Shown one piece after another: positions 1 to 4,319 of a stretch of DNA of 6,620 nt. Source of the DNA: an archaeon (GTDB taxonomy: Archaea > EX4484-52 > B79-G9); NCBI GenBank assembly GCA_013139905.1, contig WSZW01000182.1:1-6620 (forward strand), written 5' to 3'. Position 1 is the first letter of the stretch; every line of letters begins with the position of its first letter. The position numbers were made by a program, and so were the translations under genes. The notes under the pieces were generated by a model that did not search any database, was not told the origin of the DNA, and saw only the letters and a list, made by a program, of their open reading frames with translations.

Positions 1-66
1 CATATATTCGTTGTTATCTCGGTCTTGAACTATAAAGGCGTGAAGTATTTCTGGTTTTTCTTTCAT
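1..66 (-). CDS. 5' end of a leftward hypothetical gene (partial)
   Basis: An ATG at 66 reading leftward opens 22 codons without a stop, up to the window edge. The visible protein is hydrophilic and starts MKEKPEILHAFIVQD. The alternating hydrophobic pattern around residues 8-14 suggests a beta strand, and there is no signal peptide or membrane segment. The start is supported by position: a TATA-like element (89-97) is centred about 27 bases upstream, as expected for a leaderless archaeal transcript, and no Shine-Dalgarno site is visible. A perfect 14-bp palindrome directly abuts the start codon, so expression is probably controlled there. Function cannot be assigned from so short a fragment. 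Confidence 0.6.
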   Translation of the reverse strand, partial: MKEKPEILHAFIVQDRDNNEYM

Positions 67-80
67 ACCCTATATAGGGT
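67..80. promoter_or_regulatory. Perfect 14-bp palindrome, candidate operator
   Basis: ACCCTATATAGGGT equals its own reverse complement. It lies between the shared TATA element and the start codon of the leftward gene, and ends one base before that ATG (so it covers the transcript start on the minus strand). This is where a dimeric repressor would block leftward transcription. The GC arms (CCC/GGG) stand out in very AT-rich intergenic DNA, so a chance AT palindrome is unlikely. Which protein binds is unknown; one of the winged-helix proteins in the window is a candidate by inference only. Confidence 0.55.
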
Positions 81-88
81 GACATAGT

Positions 89-97
89 TATTTAAAA
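89..97. promoter_or_regulatory. Shared TATA box of a divergent promoter
   Basis: TATTTAAAA contains the self-complementary core TTTAAA (91-96), so it reads as an archaeal TATA box on both strands (CTTTTAAATA on the minus strand). Its centre lies about 27 bases from the leftward ATG at 66 and about 25 bases from the rightward ATG at 118. Both distances fit the usual archaeal TATA-to-start spacing for leaderless mRNAs. No second good TATA box is needed in this 51-bp gap. Directionality elements (BRE) are not clear on either side. Confidence 0.6.
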
Positions 98-117
98 GTA
101 ACATTCTATATATCTGT

Positions 118-225
118 ATGGGGCAACTAACAAAGGCGTTATCATCTAAAAGAAAACGAAGAACTAAAAAAAAGAAAGATAGGTCTCCACAGAAAAAATT
201 AAACGGCGAAACGAAATTATTTTGA
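118..225 (+). CDS. 35-aa highly basic peptide, first gene of operon
   Basis: An ATG at 118 opens a 35-residue protein beginning MGQLTKALSSKRKRRTKKKK and ending at a TGA at 223-225. About two fifths of the residues are Lys or Arg, concentrated at positions 11-27, with almost no hydrophobic core. Such a protein is probably disordered and binds nucleic acid or an acidic partner, but no family is recognised. The start is supported by the TATA element centred about 25 bases upstream (leaderless initiation). The next gene starts 10 bases after its stop behind a GGTG ribosome site, so the two are probably co-transcribed. It could instead be a translated leader, but the clean ATG-to-stop frame and promoter position favour a real mini-protein. 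Confidence 0.5.
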   Translation: MGQLTKALSSKRKRRTKKKKDRSPQKKLNGETKLF

Positions 226-235
226 TGGTGTTATT

Positions 236-634
236 ATGATTCAAGAACGAGTGAATGTTAGGCAGGCAATAACTAAGATGCGAGAAGGGGCTGTTGTAGA
301 ATGTATTTTCGATGGTTTATCTTATAAACTAGATGATGCGGGAGATTTAATTGTTTTTAACGATTCCGTATGGTATAGAACCGACTTAAATTTATCTAAA
401 ATAGATTCTGAATGGATTGTTCTTGGGAGACCCATAATTACGTTAAGTTCGTTGAGACGAACTCACGAAGTCACACAAGAGCATATATACATGGAAGATG
501 ATATTATTTCTTGCATACAAAAGATACGGCGAGATTTAAAAGATATAAATTTAATGTCTTTTTCATCAAAACAAGAAATTATTACTTTAATGAATAAATA
601 TTACGGGGATAGATTGAGCGAATCAAAGAAGTAG
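236..634 (+). CDS. Hypothetical protein with phage-type small beta-domain at the N terminus
   Basis: The protein has 132 residues. Residues 6-65 show a pattern common in small phage proteins: a helix with AITKMREGAVV, alternating strands through YKLDDAGDLIVF, an aromatic turn (DSVWYR) and a closing strand SEWIVLG. This is reminiscent of DUF2829/Tad2-like and related phage beta-domains, but the match is by eye and weak. Residues 75-132 are charged and helical (MEDDIISCIQKIRRDL onward) and may be a dimerisation or partner-binding tail. There is no membrane segment and no metal motif. The start is supported by GGTG at 227-230, five bases upstream. It is the second gene of the rightward operon. 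Its function is unknown; an anti-defence or regulatory role is speculation. Confidence 0.85.
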   Translation: MIQERVNVRQAITKMREGAVVECIFDGLSYKLDDAGDLIVFNDSVWYRTDLNLSKIDSEWIVLGRPIITLSSLRRTHEVTQEHIYMEDDIISCIQKIRRDLKDINLMSFSSKQEIITLMNKYYGDRLSESKK

Positions 635-639
635 ATTAT

Positions 640-936
640 ATGGAAATTACTGGAAATTACATTAATTTTAAGACGGATGAACATATATATCCTTCTGAAA
701 AATTAGGGGCTAAAAGTAATACTGTTCGTTTTCTTAATCAAGAAGAACTCCAAGAATTAGACCGTCTAATAATTAAATGTAAATTAAAATATCCTAAAAT
801 CCGAATACATAATTATATGGTTAATGACCGACAAGAATCTGTTCATCGAAAATTTGAAAGACAAATAACGGACATACGAAGAACTCCTAGTATTTTAGGT
901 CAAACATTAGTAATATTTAGTTGGAGACATATTTGA
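640..936 (+). CDS. Hypothetical phage-type protein with NTVR and ITDI...SW motifs
   Basis: The protein has 98 residues and is soluble. Three elements are recognisable: SEKLGAKSNTVRFL around residues 19-32, a charged helix with QEELQELDRLI around 34-45, and a C-terminal strand pair built from RQITDIRRT and LVIFSW near 74-95. Small proteins with NTVR near the start and a (F)xRxITDI...hhISW ending occur in phages, and some are treated as ASCH/PUA-like folds; this assignment is from memory and tentative. The start lies five bases after the upstream stop, without a clear Shine-Dalgarno site, so translation may be coupled. The first codons lie in a perfect tandem 10-bp repeat (641-660). The last base overlaps the next ATG (TGATG). 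Confidence 0.8.
   Translation: MEITGNYINFKTDEHIYPSEKLGAKSNTVRFLNQEELQELDRLIIKCKLKYPKIRIHNYMVNDRQESVHRKFERQITDIRRTPSILGQTLVIFSWRHI
641..660. repeat. Perfect tandem duplication of a 10-mer at a start codon
   Basis: TGGAAATTAC occurs twice in immediate succession and begins with the second base of the ATG at 640. Ten is not a multiple of three, so gain or loss of one unit would shift the reading frame directly after the start. It may be a slippage product; two copies alone can also arise by chance in AT-rich DNA. Confidence 0.6.
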
Positions 937-1118
937 TGCTTGTAGATTATTTTTATATGTTTAAAAAACCCGAACTTGCAATCGCTTTTATGTTTGTTGA
1001 GATTGTATTTTTTTCCATGTGGAATTTTGGATATGTATGGTCGTTAGATGGATTGCTTCGTGTTGCGGTAATTCCAATAATATTAATAACGATTGCAGGG
1101 AGATTGAGAAAATGTTAG
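936..1118 (+). CDS. 60-aa small membrane protein
   Basis: The protein has 60 residues and two predicted membrane helices, at about 14-34 and 41-55, and ends in a basic tail (GRLRKC). The ATG at 936 is chosen because it overlaps the upstream stop (TGA 934-936) and has GGAG at 923-926, nine bases before it. A TTG five codons upstream is less likely because it would place that ribosome site inside the gene. It overlaps the next gene by seven bases. Together with that gene it forms a pair of tiny membrane proteins, possibly interacting in the host envelope. No family is recognised. Confidence 0.75.
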   Translation: MLVDYFYMFKKPELAIAFMFVEIVFFSMWNFGYVWSLDGLLRVAVIPIILITIAGRLRKC

Positions 1119-1330
1119 ATGCATATTCAATAAGAAAAAAATCATTATTATTTGTATGGGCTTTTGTTTGTGCCTTAATTGGTTTGTTAGTTATTGATAT
1201 TTTACCGCTCTTTAATATATCTAATATTTTTCTTTTAATTTTCAATTTTTTGTTTAGTATATCGCTTTATTTTTCATTTTTTCCATTTCTAAGAACCCAA
1301 TTAGAAGAACAAAAACGGCGAGGATATTGA
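1112..1330 (+). CDS. 72-aa small membrane protein
   Basis: The protein has 72 residues and a basic N terminus (SIRKK), membrane helices at about 11-31 and 38-60, and a charged cytoplasmic-type tail (TQLEEQKRRGY). By the positive-inside rule both ends probably face the cytoplasm. The ATG at 1112 is preferred because GGGAG (1098-1102) lies nine bases upstream and the overlap with the previous gene is short (seven bases). A GTG at 1019 in the same frame would lie mostly inside the upstream gene. No homology is recognised. It sits directly upstream of the YkgJ-like gene. Confidence 0.75.
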   Translation: MLDAYSIRKKSLLFVWAFVCALIGLLVIDILPLFNISNIFLLIFNFLFSISLYFSFFPFLRTQLEEQKRRGY

Positions 1331-1331
1331 T

Positions 1332-1706
1332 ATGGTTAAAGAATGGGTCTGTCGTAAATCGTGTAACGAATGTTGCGGAAATATAGCGTTTCCCAAAGCG
1401 GTCTTCGAGAAAAATAGAGGTAAGATTCAAAGACCTATTTTTGAAGAATTAGAACTTGATGGCGAAATATATCCTGCAACGAATGACGGTGTTTGTGTGT
1501 TTAATAAGGCAGATTGTCGTTGTGCGATATATCCTGACCGTCCCGAAGTTTGCAGGTTGTATGGGACGATTCCAGACTTAAAATGTCCGTATGTAGACCC
1601 TAGAGGGGTTGCAAGAACTCCCGCTAAAGTCCGTAGAACACAAAGAGAAATAAATAAACGTGTCACGGCACAAATAAAACAAATAGAAAAAATGAGGGTT
1701 GATTAG
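1332..1706 (+). CDS. YkgJ family cysteine-cluster protein (CxxCxxCC type, Zn/Fe chelating)
   Basis: The protein has 124 residues. Its cysteine pattern is that of the YkgJ/CxxCxxCC family (PF03692): C7, C11, C14-C15 at the N terminus, then GVCVF with C55, C62, C64, the family hallmark IYPDRPEVCRLYG (C74) and C85. It therefore has nine potential metal ligands. The family is annotated as zinc- or iron-chelating and its biochemical role is poorly defined; members occur in bacteria, archaea and some phages. The last 30 residues are basic and helical (KVRRTQREINKRV) and suit nucleic-acid or protein contact. GAGGA at 1320-1324 lies seven bases before the ATG. The gene ends the operon, and its TAG overlaps the stop of the convergent gene. 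Confidence 0.9.
   Translation: MVKEWVCRKSCNECCGNIAFPKAVFEKNRGKIQRPIFEELELDGEIYPATNDGVCVFNKADCRCAIYPDRPEVCRLYGTIPDLKCPYVDPRGVARTPAKVRRTQREINKRVTAQIKQIEKMRVD
1686..1691 (-). terminator. Oligo-T stretch, candidate terminator of the leftward operon
   Basis: Read leftward, T6 (AAAAAA at 1686-1691 on the plus strand), followed by further T-rich DNA (1672-1683), lies just past the stop of the leftward gene at 1703. Archaeal RNA polymerase terminates at such U-rich tracts without a hairpin. The tract lies inside the 3' end of the YkgJ-like gene. Confidence 0.3.
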
Positions 1707-1855
1707 GGTACGTTGTTAATGGTATCTTTTAATTGTTTTAGTGATTTTCTTAATTCTTTTAAATATTTTTGAATTTTCATAAGTTGAACTAATGCACCGA
1801 TGATGTATGCTAATACTAAACTTGCAATCCATATTAAAATTTCAATTATCGTCAT
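1703..1855 (-). CDS. 50-aa single-span membrane peptide, leftward
   Basis: An ATG at 1855 reading leftward opens a 50-residue protein. It begins MTIIEILIWIASLVLAYIIG, one strong membrane helix at about residues 3-25. An amphipathic lysine-rich helix follows, with KIQKYLKELRKSLKQL at about 27-43. This bitopic layout with a basic coiled-coil-like cytoplasmic tail is common in small viral membrane proteins. It starts five bases after the stop of the leftward gene upstream, so it is the third gene of that operon; the ribosome site is weak. Its TAA (1703-1705) overlaps the TAG of the convergent YkgJ-like gene. It is an inference from the reading frame and the otherwise empty gap. Confidence 0.65.
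   Translation of the reverse strand: MTIIEILIWIASLVLAYIIGALVQLMKIQKYLKELRKSLKQLKDTINNVP
1723..1771 (+). terminator. Serial T tracts, candidate terminator of the rightward operon
   Basis: After the stop at 1706 the plus strand holds successive T runs: four at 1727-1730, four at 1735-1738, four at 1745-1748, four at 1757-1760 and five at 1766-1770. There is no stable hairpin, which fits intrinsic archaeal termination at U-rich sequence. The tracts are the complement of the lysine codons (AAA) of the leftward peptide, so coding and termination share the same bases. Confidence 0.4.
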
Positions 1856-1860
1856 ATTAA

Positions 1861-2121
1861 TCATTTGACTTGTTTTCCATTTTCATCTATAACTCTAAAT
1901 ATTGTTTCTTTTTTACCGAAAGGTTTGAAACTTACATGTCCTTCATTTATGTATGGTTTGTCTTTTCCCTTGGCTCTAAAATATGTTGTTAATGACAATC
2001 TGTTTACTATACATTTTGAATAAGGCATGGTGACTACATATCGTTTGCATCCGATAAATTCTTTTGGAAATTCTATATTTCCATCGGTTTTAAGTTTAAG
2101 CGTTTTTTTAATTTTTCCCAT
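1861..2121 (-). CDS. Hypothetical beta-rich soluble protein, leftward
   Basis: The protein has 86 residues and starts with a basic stretch (MGKIKKTLKLK). Mostly beta-type alternation follows: NIEFPKEF near 15-22, KRYVVTMP near 26-33, then basic loops (FRAKGKDK) and a C-terminal pair of strands (HVSFKPFG and TIFRVIDENG). The beginning loosely recalls AbrB-like DNA-binding strands (xhxhPKEF), but the length and the remainder do not fit well, so no family is claimed. The pI is probably high, compatible with nucleic-acid binding. It is the middle gene of a leftward three-gene operon, overlapping the upstream membrane-protein gene by 14 bases, which implies translational coupling. Confidence 0.8.
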   Translation of the reverse strand: MGKIKKTLKLKTDGNIEFPKEFIGCKRYVVTMPYSKCIVNRLSLTTYFRAKGKDKPYINEGHVSFKPFGKKETIFRVIDENGKQVK

Positions 2122-2305
2122 CTATTTCATCTTCAATTTTTTTTATAATTTTTCCTACTATATAAGCTAGACCTATCATCAAAAATAAAAATACAATAAA
2201 TTCGTATGGTTTTGTATATGGATATATTAATAGCCAACTTAATGTAAGAATTAATAAATATATCAATATAACGAATAAATTATTAAATCTAAACTCGTCT
2301 TCCAT
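2108..2305 (-). CDS. 65-aa two-span membrane protein, first gene of leftward operon
   Basis: The protein has 65 residues: an acidic N terminus (MEDEFRF), membrane helices at about 9-28 and 34-52 joined by a short tyrosine- and proline-rich loop (YPYTKPYE), and a charged tail (KKIEDEIDGKN). The ATG at 2305 has no Shine-Dalgarno site but lies about 25 bases from the TTATAA element at 2328-2333, which fits leaderless initiation at the head of the operon. It overlaps the following gene by 14 bases. No family is recognised. The operon holds two membrane proteins around one soluble basic protein, which could act together at the membrane. Confidence 0.8.
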   Translation of the reverse strand: MEDEFRFNNLFVILIYLLILTLSWLLIYPYTKPYEFIVFLFLMIGLAYIVGKIIKKIEDEIDGKN

Positions 2306-2324
2306 CGTATTATATTAAAACAAA

Positions 2325-2334
2325 TACTTATAAT
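2325..2334. promoter_or_regulatory. Shared TATA box of the central divergent promoter
   Basis: The self-complementary core TTATAA (2328-2333) lies midway between the leftward ATG at 2305 and the rightward ATG at 2356, about 25 bases from each. It can therefore act as a TATA box for leaderless transcripts in both directions. A second AT-rich element, ATTATATTA at 2309-2317, is about 25 bases before an alternative rightward ATG at 2338, so the rightward promoter has two possible readings. Confidence 0.55.
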
Positions 2335-2355
2335 GTTATGGTTTTAATTAGTGTT

Positions 2356-2637
2356 ATGGCTAAAGTCAATGAAACCGAGTTAAACGATTGTATTTATGAT
2401 ATATTAAAATTACTAAATCAAAAAGATTATACTAATCGTCAATTAATAATCAAAGTCGGTGAGTTGAAAAAATATTCATTCTCTAAAATTAATTATGCTA
2501 TGAATTTTCTCAAATCATTTGAATATATCAATACACATATTAGATGTCGCCGAAAAGGATTACCTAAAACATATATTACTCAAAAAGGCATAAATCGTTT
2601 TCGGACGTTCAATCCGACTGAGACTTCTCGCCGTTAA
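2356..2637 (+). CDS. Winged-helix DNA-binding protein
   Basis: The protein has 93 residues from this start. Helices at about 7-20 (ELNDCIYDILKLL), 27-35 (NRQLIIKVG) and 41-54 (SFSKINYAMNFLKSF) are followed by a basic hairpin, INTHIRCRRKGLPKTYIT, at 58-75 that forms the wing. This is the usual archaeal winged-helix-turn-helix layout, and the length suits a stand-alone regulator. The tail is basic and polar. The ATG at 2356 is preferred over the in-frame ATG at 2338 because it fits the central TATTA box and avoids the hydrophobic extra residues MVLISV. If 2338 is used, six residues are added. Its place at a divergent promoter suggests it controls its own and the neighbouring operon; the effector is unknown. 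Confidence 0.8.
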   Translation: MAKVNETELNDCIYDILKLLNQKDYTNRQLIIKVGELKKYSFSKINYAMNFLKSFEYINTHIRCRRKGLPKTYITQKGINRFRTFNPTETSRR

Positions 2638-2638
2638 G

Positions 2639-2647
2639 TATTTAAAT
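2639..2647 (+). promoter_or_regulatory. TATA box of the long rightward operon
   Basis: TATTTAAAT begins one base after the upstream stop codon (TAA 2635-2637) and is centred about 26 bases before the ATG at 2670. There is no ribosome binding site before that ATG, so transcription should start at or near the A of the start codon. This element separates the 2356 regulator gene from the next transcription unit, though read-through is possible. Confidence 0.65.
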
Positions 2648-2669
2648 CTATGTAGCGATATATTGATTT

Positions 2670-2888
2670 ATGTTAAAAAAAGATACGATTAAAGTTGATG
2701 TATTAAAATATATTAAGAAACATAAATCAGTTACAACATATCAAATTGCGAAAGGATGCGAAGTTTCTTGGAGTTCTGCAAATATTAAATGTTTAATTTT
2801 AAGTGCGGAAGGTGTGATTGAATCTATAGAGACGGTTGAAGGGATGAATAAGACCCATACGTGGAGTATTAAGGGTGCTAAGGGATAA
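2670..2888 (+). CDS. Small winged-helix transcription regulator, first gene of long operon
   Basis: The protein has 72 residues. The first helix is DTIKVDVLKYIKKH (5-18). A helix-turn-helix follows, with VTTYQIAKGCEVSWSSANIKC at about 21-41, then a wing formed by VIESIETVEGMNKTHTWSI (49-67). The wording TTYQIAKG...SW.SAN is close to the MarR/ArsR-like winged-helix domains of archaeal regulators. There is room only for the DNA-binding domain, with no ligand domain. The start is leaderless, about 26 bases from TATTTAAAT. Two bases separate it from the next gene. As the first product of the long operon it is a natural autoregulator, which is an inference from position. Confidence 0.85.
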   Translation: MLKKDTIKVDVLKYIKKHKSVTTYQIAKGCEVSWSSANIKCLILSAEGVIESIETVEGMNKTHTWSIKGAKG

Positions 2889-2890
2889 TT

Positions 2891-3292
2891 ATGGATGATA
2901 TTATTGATAAAGTTATTAGGGATGTAATTAAAAATAACAGATTATCTACTGATGCTTTAAATTTATCCCCTGAAGAACTTAAACGGGCATCTGAAAATTC
3001 TAAGGCAATGGTAAAAGAAGTAGAAATTATGAAATCAAAATCAATGGTTTATAATGGTGTTCGCGTTTTTGATATTACTAAAGATATGGAAGGTTCTATG
3101 TTTGCAATCGCTTTTAGTGTGTGTAATAATGAAAAATCTAAATTGCATAAATTTATAGCATCTGGCATGCGTTTGATGAATGTCAATCCGTTGCCTGATT
3201 ATCATTTGAAAGAAATGATTAAACATTTTATGGCGTATAAGAGTTCTTTGATTGCATTGCAAAGCTATTCTAAAATTAAGAAAAAGGAGTGA
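2891..3292 (+). CDS. Hypothetical helical protein
   Basis: The protein has 133 residues and no recognised family. Residues 1-50 are charged and helical, with an acidic start (MDDIIDKVIRDVIK) and a lysine- and glutamate-rich helix up to SKSMV. A central strand region, GVRVFDITKDMEGSMFAIAFSV (about 56-77), follows, then a helical C-terminal half with several histidines (KLHKFI, YHLKEMIKHF). There are no membrane spans; a single cysteine (in VCNN) argues against a metal site. AGGGA at 2880-2884 precedes the ATG by about six bases. It lies between two proteins with winged-helix character, so a role in DNA transactions is plausible but unproven. Its 3' end carries the strong ribosome site of the next gene. 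Confidence 0.85.
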   Translation: MDDIIDKVIRDVIKNNRLSTDALNLSPEELKRASENSKAMVKEVEIMKSKSMVYNGVRVFDITKDMEGSMFAIAFSVCNNEKSKLHKFIASGMRLMNVNPLPDYHLKEMIKHFMAYKSSLIALQSYSKIKKKE

Positions 3293-3293
3293 T
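3286..3293 (+). promoter_or_regulatory. Strong Shine-Dalgarno site deciding the start at 3298
   Basis: GGAGTGAT is nearly the full complement of the archaeal 16S rRNA 3' end (GGAGGTGAT with one G missing) and is four bases before the ATG at 3298. It excludes the in-frame GTG at 3289, which lies within the site. Confidence 0.7.
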
Positions 3294-3297
3294 ACTT

Positions 3298-3774
3298 ATG
3301 GATGAAAATTTTACAGAAAAACAAGTTATGTTATTCATAAAAAATAAAGTCGAAGTTAAACTTTCAGAAATTATGGTCGAATTTAATAAATCTACTTATC
3401 TGACTCGTTCAATATTGTCGAAACCGTTAATATTAAAGCAATTGAAAGAAGAACGAATTAAGGGCGATTCTATAATTACATTTGTTGGTGCGGAGAAGCA
3501 TATTCAAAATAAAAAAGAGAGTAATGATTCAATAACAATAAATCCCTTAGATAAAAAAGAATCGGTTGTAGATACATCTAAGATGCTTGGTATTCCCAAC
3601 GAATCTAAATATTTTCAAGTTACAGGGATTGGCACATTATCTCCGAAATTAATTTCTCAATTATTTTCTGAAAATATACTTGTGATTGATGTTGAAAAAT
3701 TAATTAAGAAAATGAATGCTTCAACTCTTAAAATACATAATGATAAAATATCATTTGATTTGGTGGCTGACTGA
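3298..3774 (+). CDS. Protein with probable N-terminal winged-helix domain and unknown C-terminal domain
   Basis: The protein has 158 residues. Residues 4-60 look like a winged helix: FTEKQVMLFIKNK, VKLSEIMVEFNKSTYLTRSI as the helix-turn-helix, and a wing EERIKGDSIITFV. A polar linker rich in Lys, Asn and Ser (about 65-95) leads to a second domain at 96-158 with SKYFQVTGIGTLSPKLISQL and ILVIDVEKLIKK, a mixed alpha/beta pattern of unknown family that may serve dimerisation or partner binding. The very strong ribosome site suggests high expression within the operon. The stop overlaps the ATG of the J-domain gene (TGATG), so the two proteins are probably made in coupled amounts and may work together. 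Confidence 0.8.
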   Translation: MDENFTEKQVMLFIKNKVEVKLSEIMVEFNKSTYLTRSILSKPLILKQLKEERIKGDSIITFVGAEKHIQNKKESNDSITINPLDKKESVVDTSKMLGIPNESKYFQVTGIGTLSPKLISQLFSENILVIDVEKLIKKMNASTLKIHNDKISFDLVAD

Positions 3775-4319
3775 TGGATAATAGAATTGATGTCAATGGA
3801 AAAGTAATTCATATTAAACATTGTAGATATTATGCTAGATTAAGTTTGGCTCATTATAAACGTATTATCTTTGATTCTCTTGAACAAATAGGGATAGAAT
3901 CAAAATATATTGACTTACAATTCGGCGGTGGGTCGGGGCTTAGAGATTCATCATGGGCTGAATTAACATGGATTGTAAATGGTATTGAACATAAATATCG
4001 TTGTGATTCTCAACAATGTGATGTTGATAATGTTGCATCTATTTCACAAGTAATTGCACAAGATATAAAATCTATTCGTAGAGGTTTGAAATCTTTTGGT
4101 CAAGTGATGAATCAATTTCAGATAGAAGCACCAACGGGTAAACGTGAAAAAACTTCAAGGGAAATTATTGGCGTTGAAGCATCTTGTATGGATATTGATT
4201 ATATATTATTCAAATATAAACAACGGGCTAAAAAAATTCATCCTGATAAGACGGGTAATCAAGAAGAAATGCAGAGATTAAATGATGCGTTGGCGGAACT
4301 CGACAAGGAGTTGAGATAA
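3774..4319 (+). CDS. J-domain (DnaJ-like) co-chaperone with viral/plasmid-type N-terminal domain
   Basis: The protein has 181 residues. The C-terminal 55 form a J-domain: REIIGVEASCMDIDYILFKYKQ with helices I-II, the invariant HPD tripeptide at 156-158 in KIHPDKTGN, and helix III EEMQRLNDALAELDKEL. J-domains stimulate the ATPase of Hsp70 (DnaK). The N-terminal 110 residues (YARLSLAHYKRIIFD, AELTWIVNGIEHKYRC, AQDIKSIRRGLKSF) match, by pattern, the domain that precedes the J-domain in proteins of haloarchaeal viruses and plasmids; its function is unknown. There is no G/F region or zinc-finger domain, so this is not a housekeeping DnaJ. It probably recruits host DnaK to a replication or assembly step. 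GGAG near its end serves the next gene. Confidence 0.88.
   Translation: MDNRIDVNGKVIHIKHCRYYARLSLAHYKRIIFDSLEQIGIESKYIDLQFGGGSGLRDSSWAELTWIVNGIEHKYRCDSQQCDVDNVASISQVIAQDIKSIRRGLKSFGQVMNQFQIEAPTGKREKTSREIIGVEASCMDIDYILFKYKQRAKKIHPDKTGNQEEMQRLNDALAELDKELR

Noticed and set aside
988..1245. Leftward open frame of 85 codons
   Set aside because: It lies opposite two overlapping membrane-protein genes that have good ribosome sites and spacing, and it has no promoter or ribosome site of its own.
1596..1607. CCCTAGAGGGG-like near-palindrome as a second copy of the 67-80 operator
   Set aside because: It is inside the YkgJ-like coding sequence (Asp-Pro-Arg-Gly codons), imperfect, and has a different centre.
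1427..1666. Leftward open frame of 79 codons
   Set aside because: It is antisense to the YkgJ-like gene, whose conserved cysteine motifs prove the other strand is the coding one.
2309..2334. Inverted repeat ATTATA...TATAAT in the central promoter as an operator
   Set aside because: The arms are pure A/T and six bases long in AT-rich DNA, so chance pairing is likely; unlike the palindrome at 67-80 it has no GC-containing arms.
3041..3262. Leftward open frame rich in His, Arg and Phe
   Set aside because: It is a shadow of the rightward gene at 2891-3292, inside a strictly rightward operon, with no promoter.
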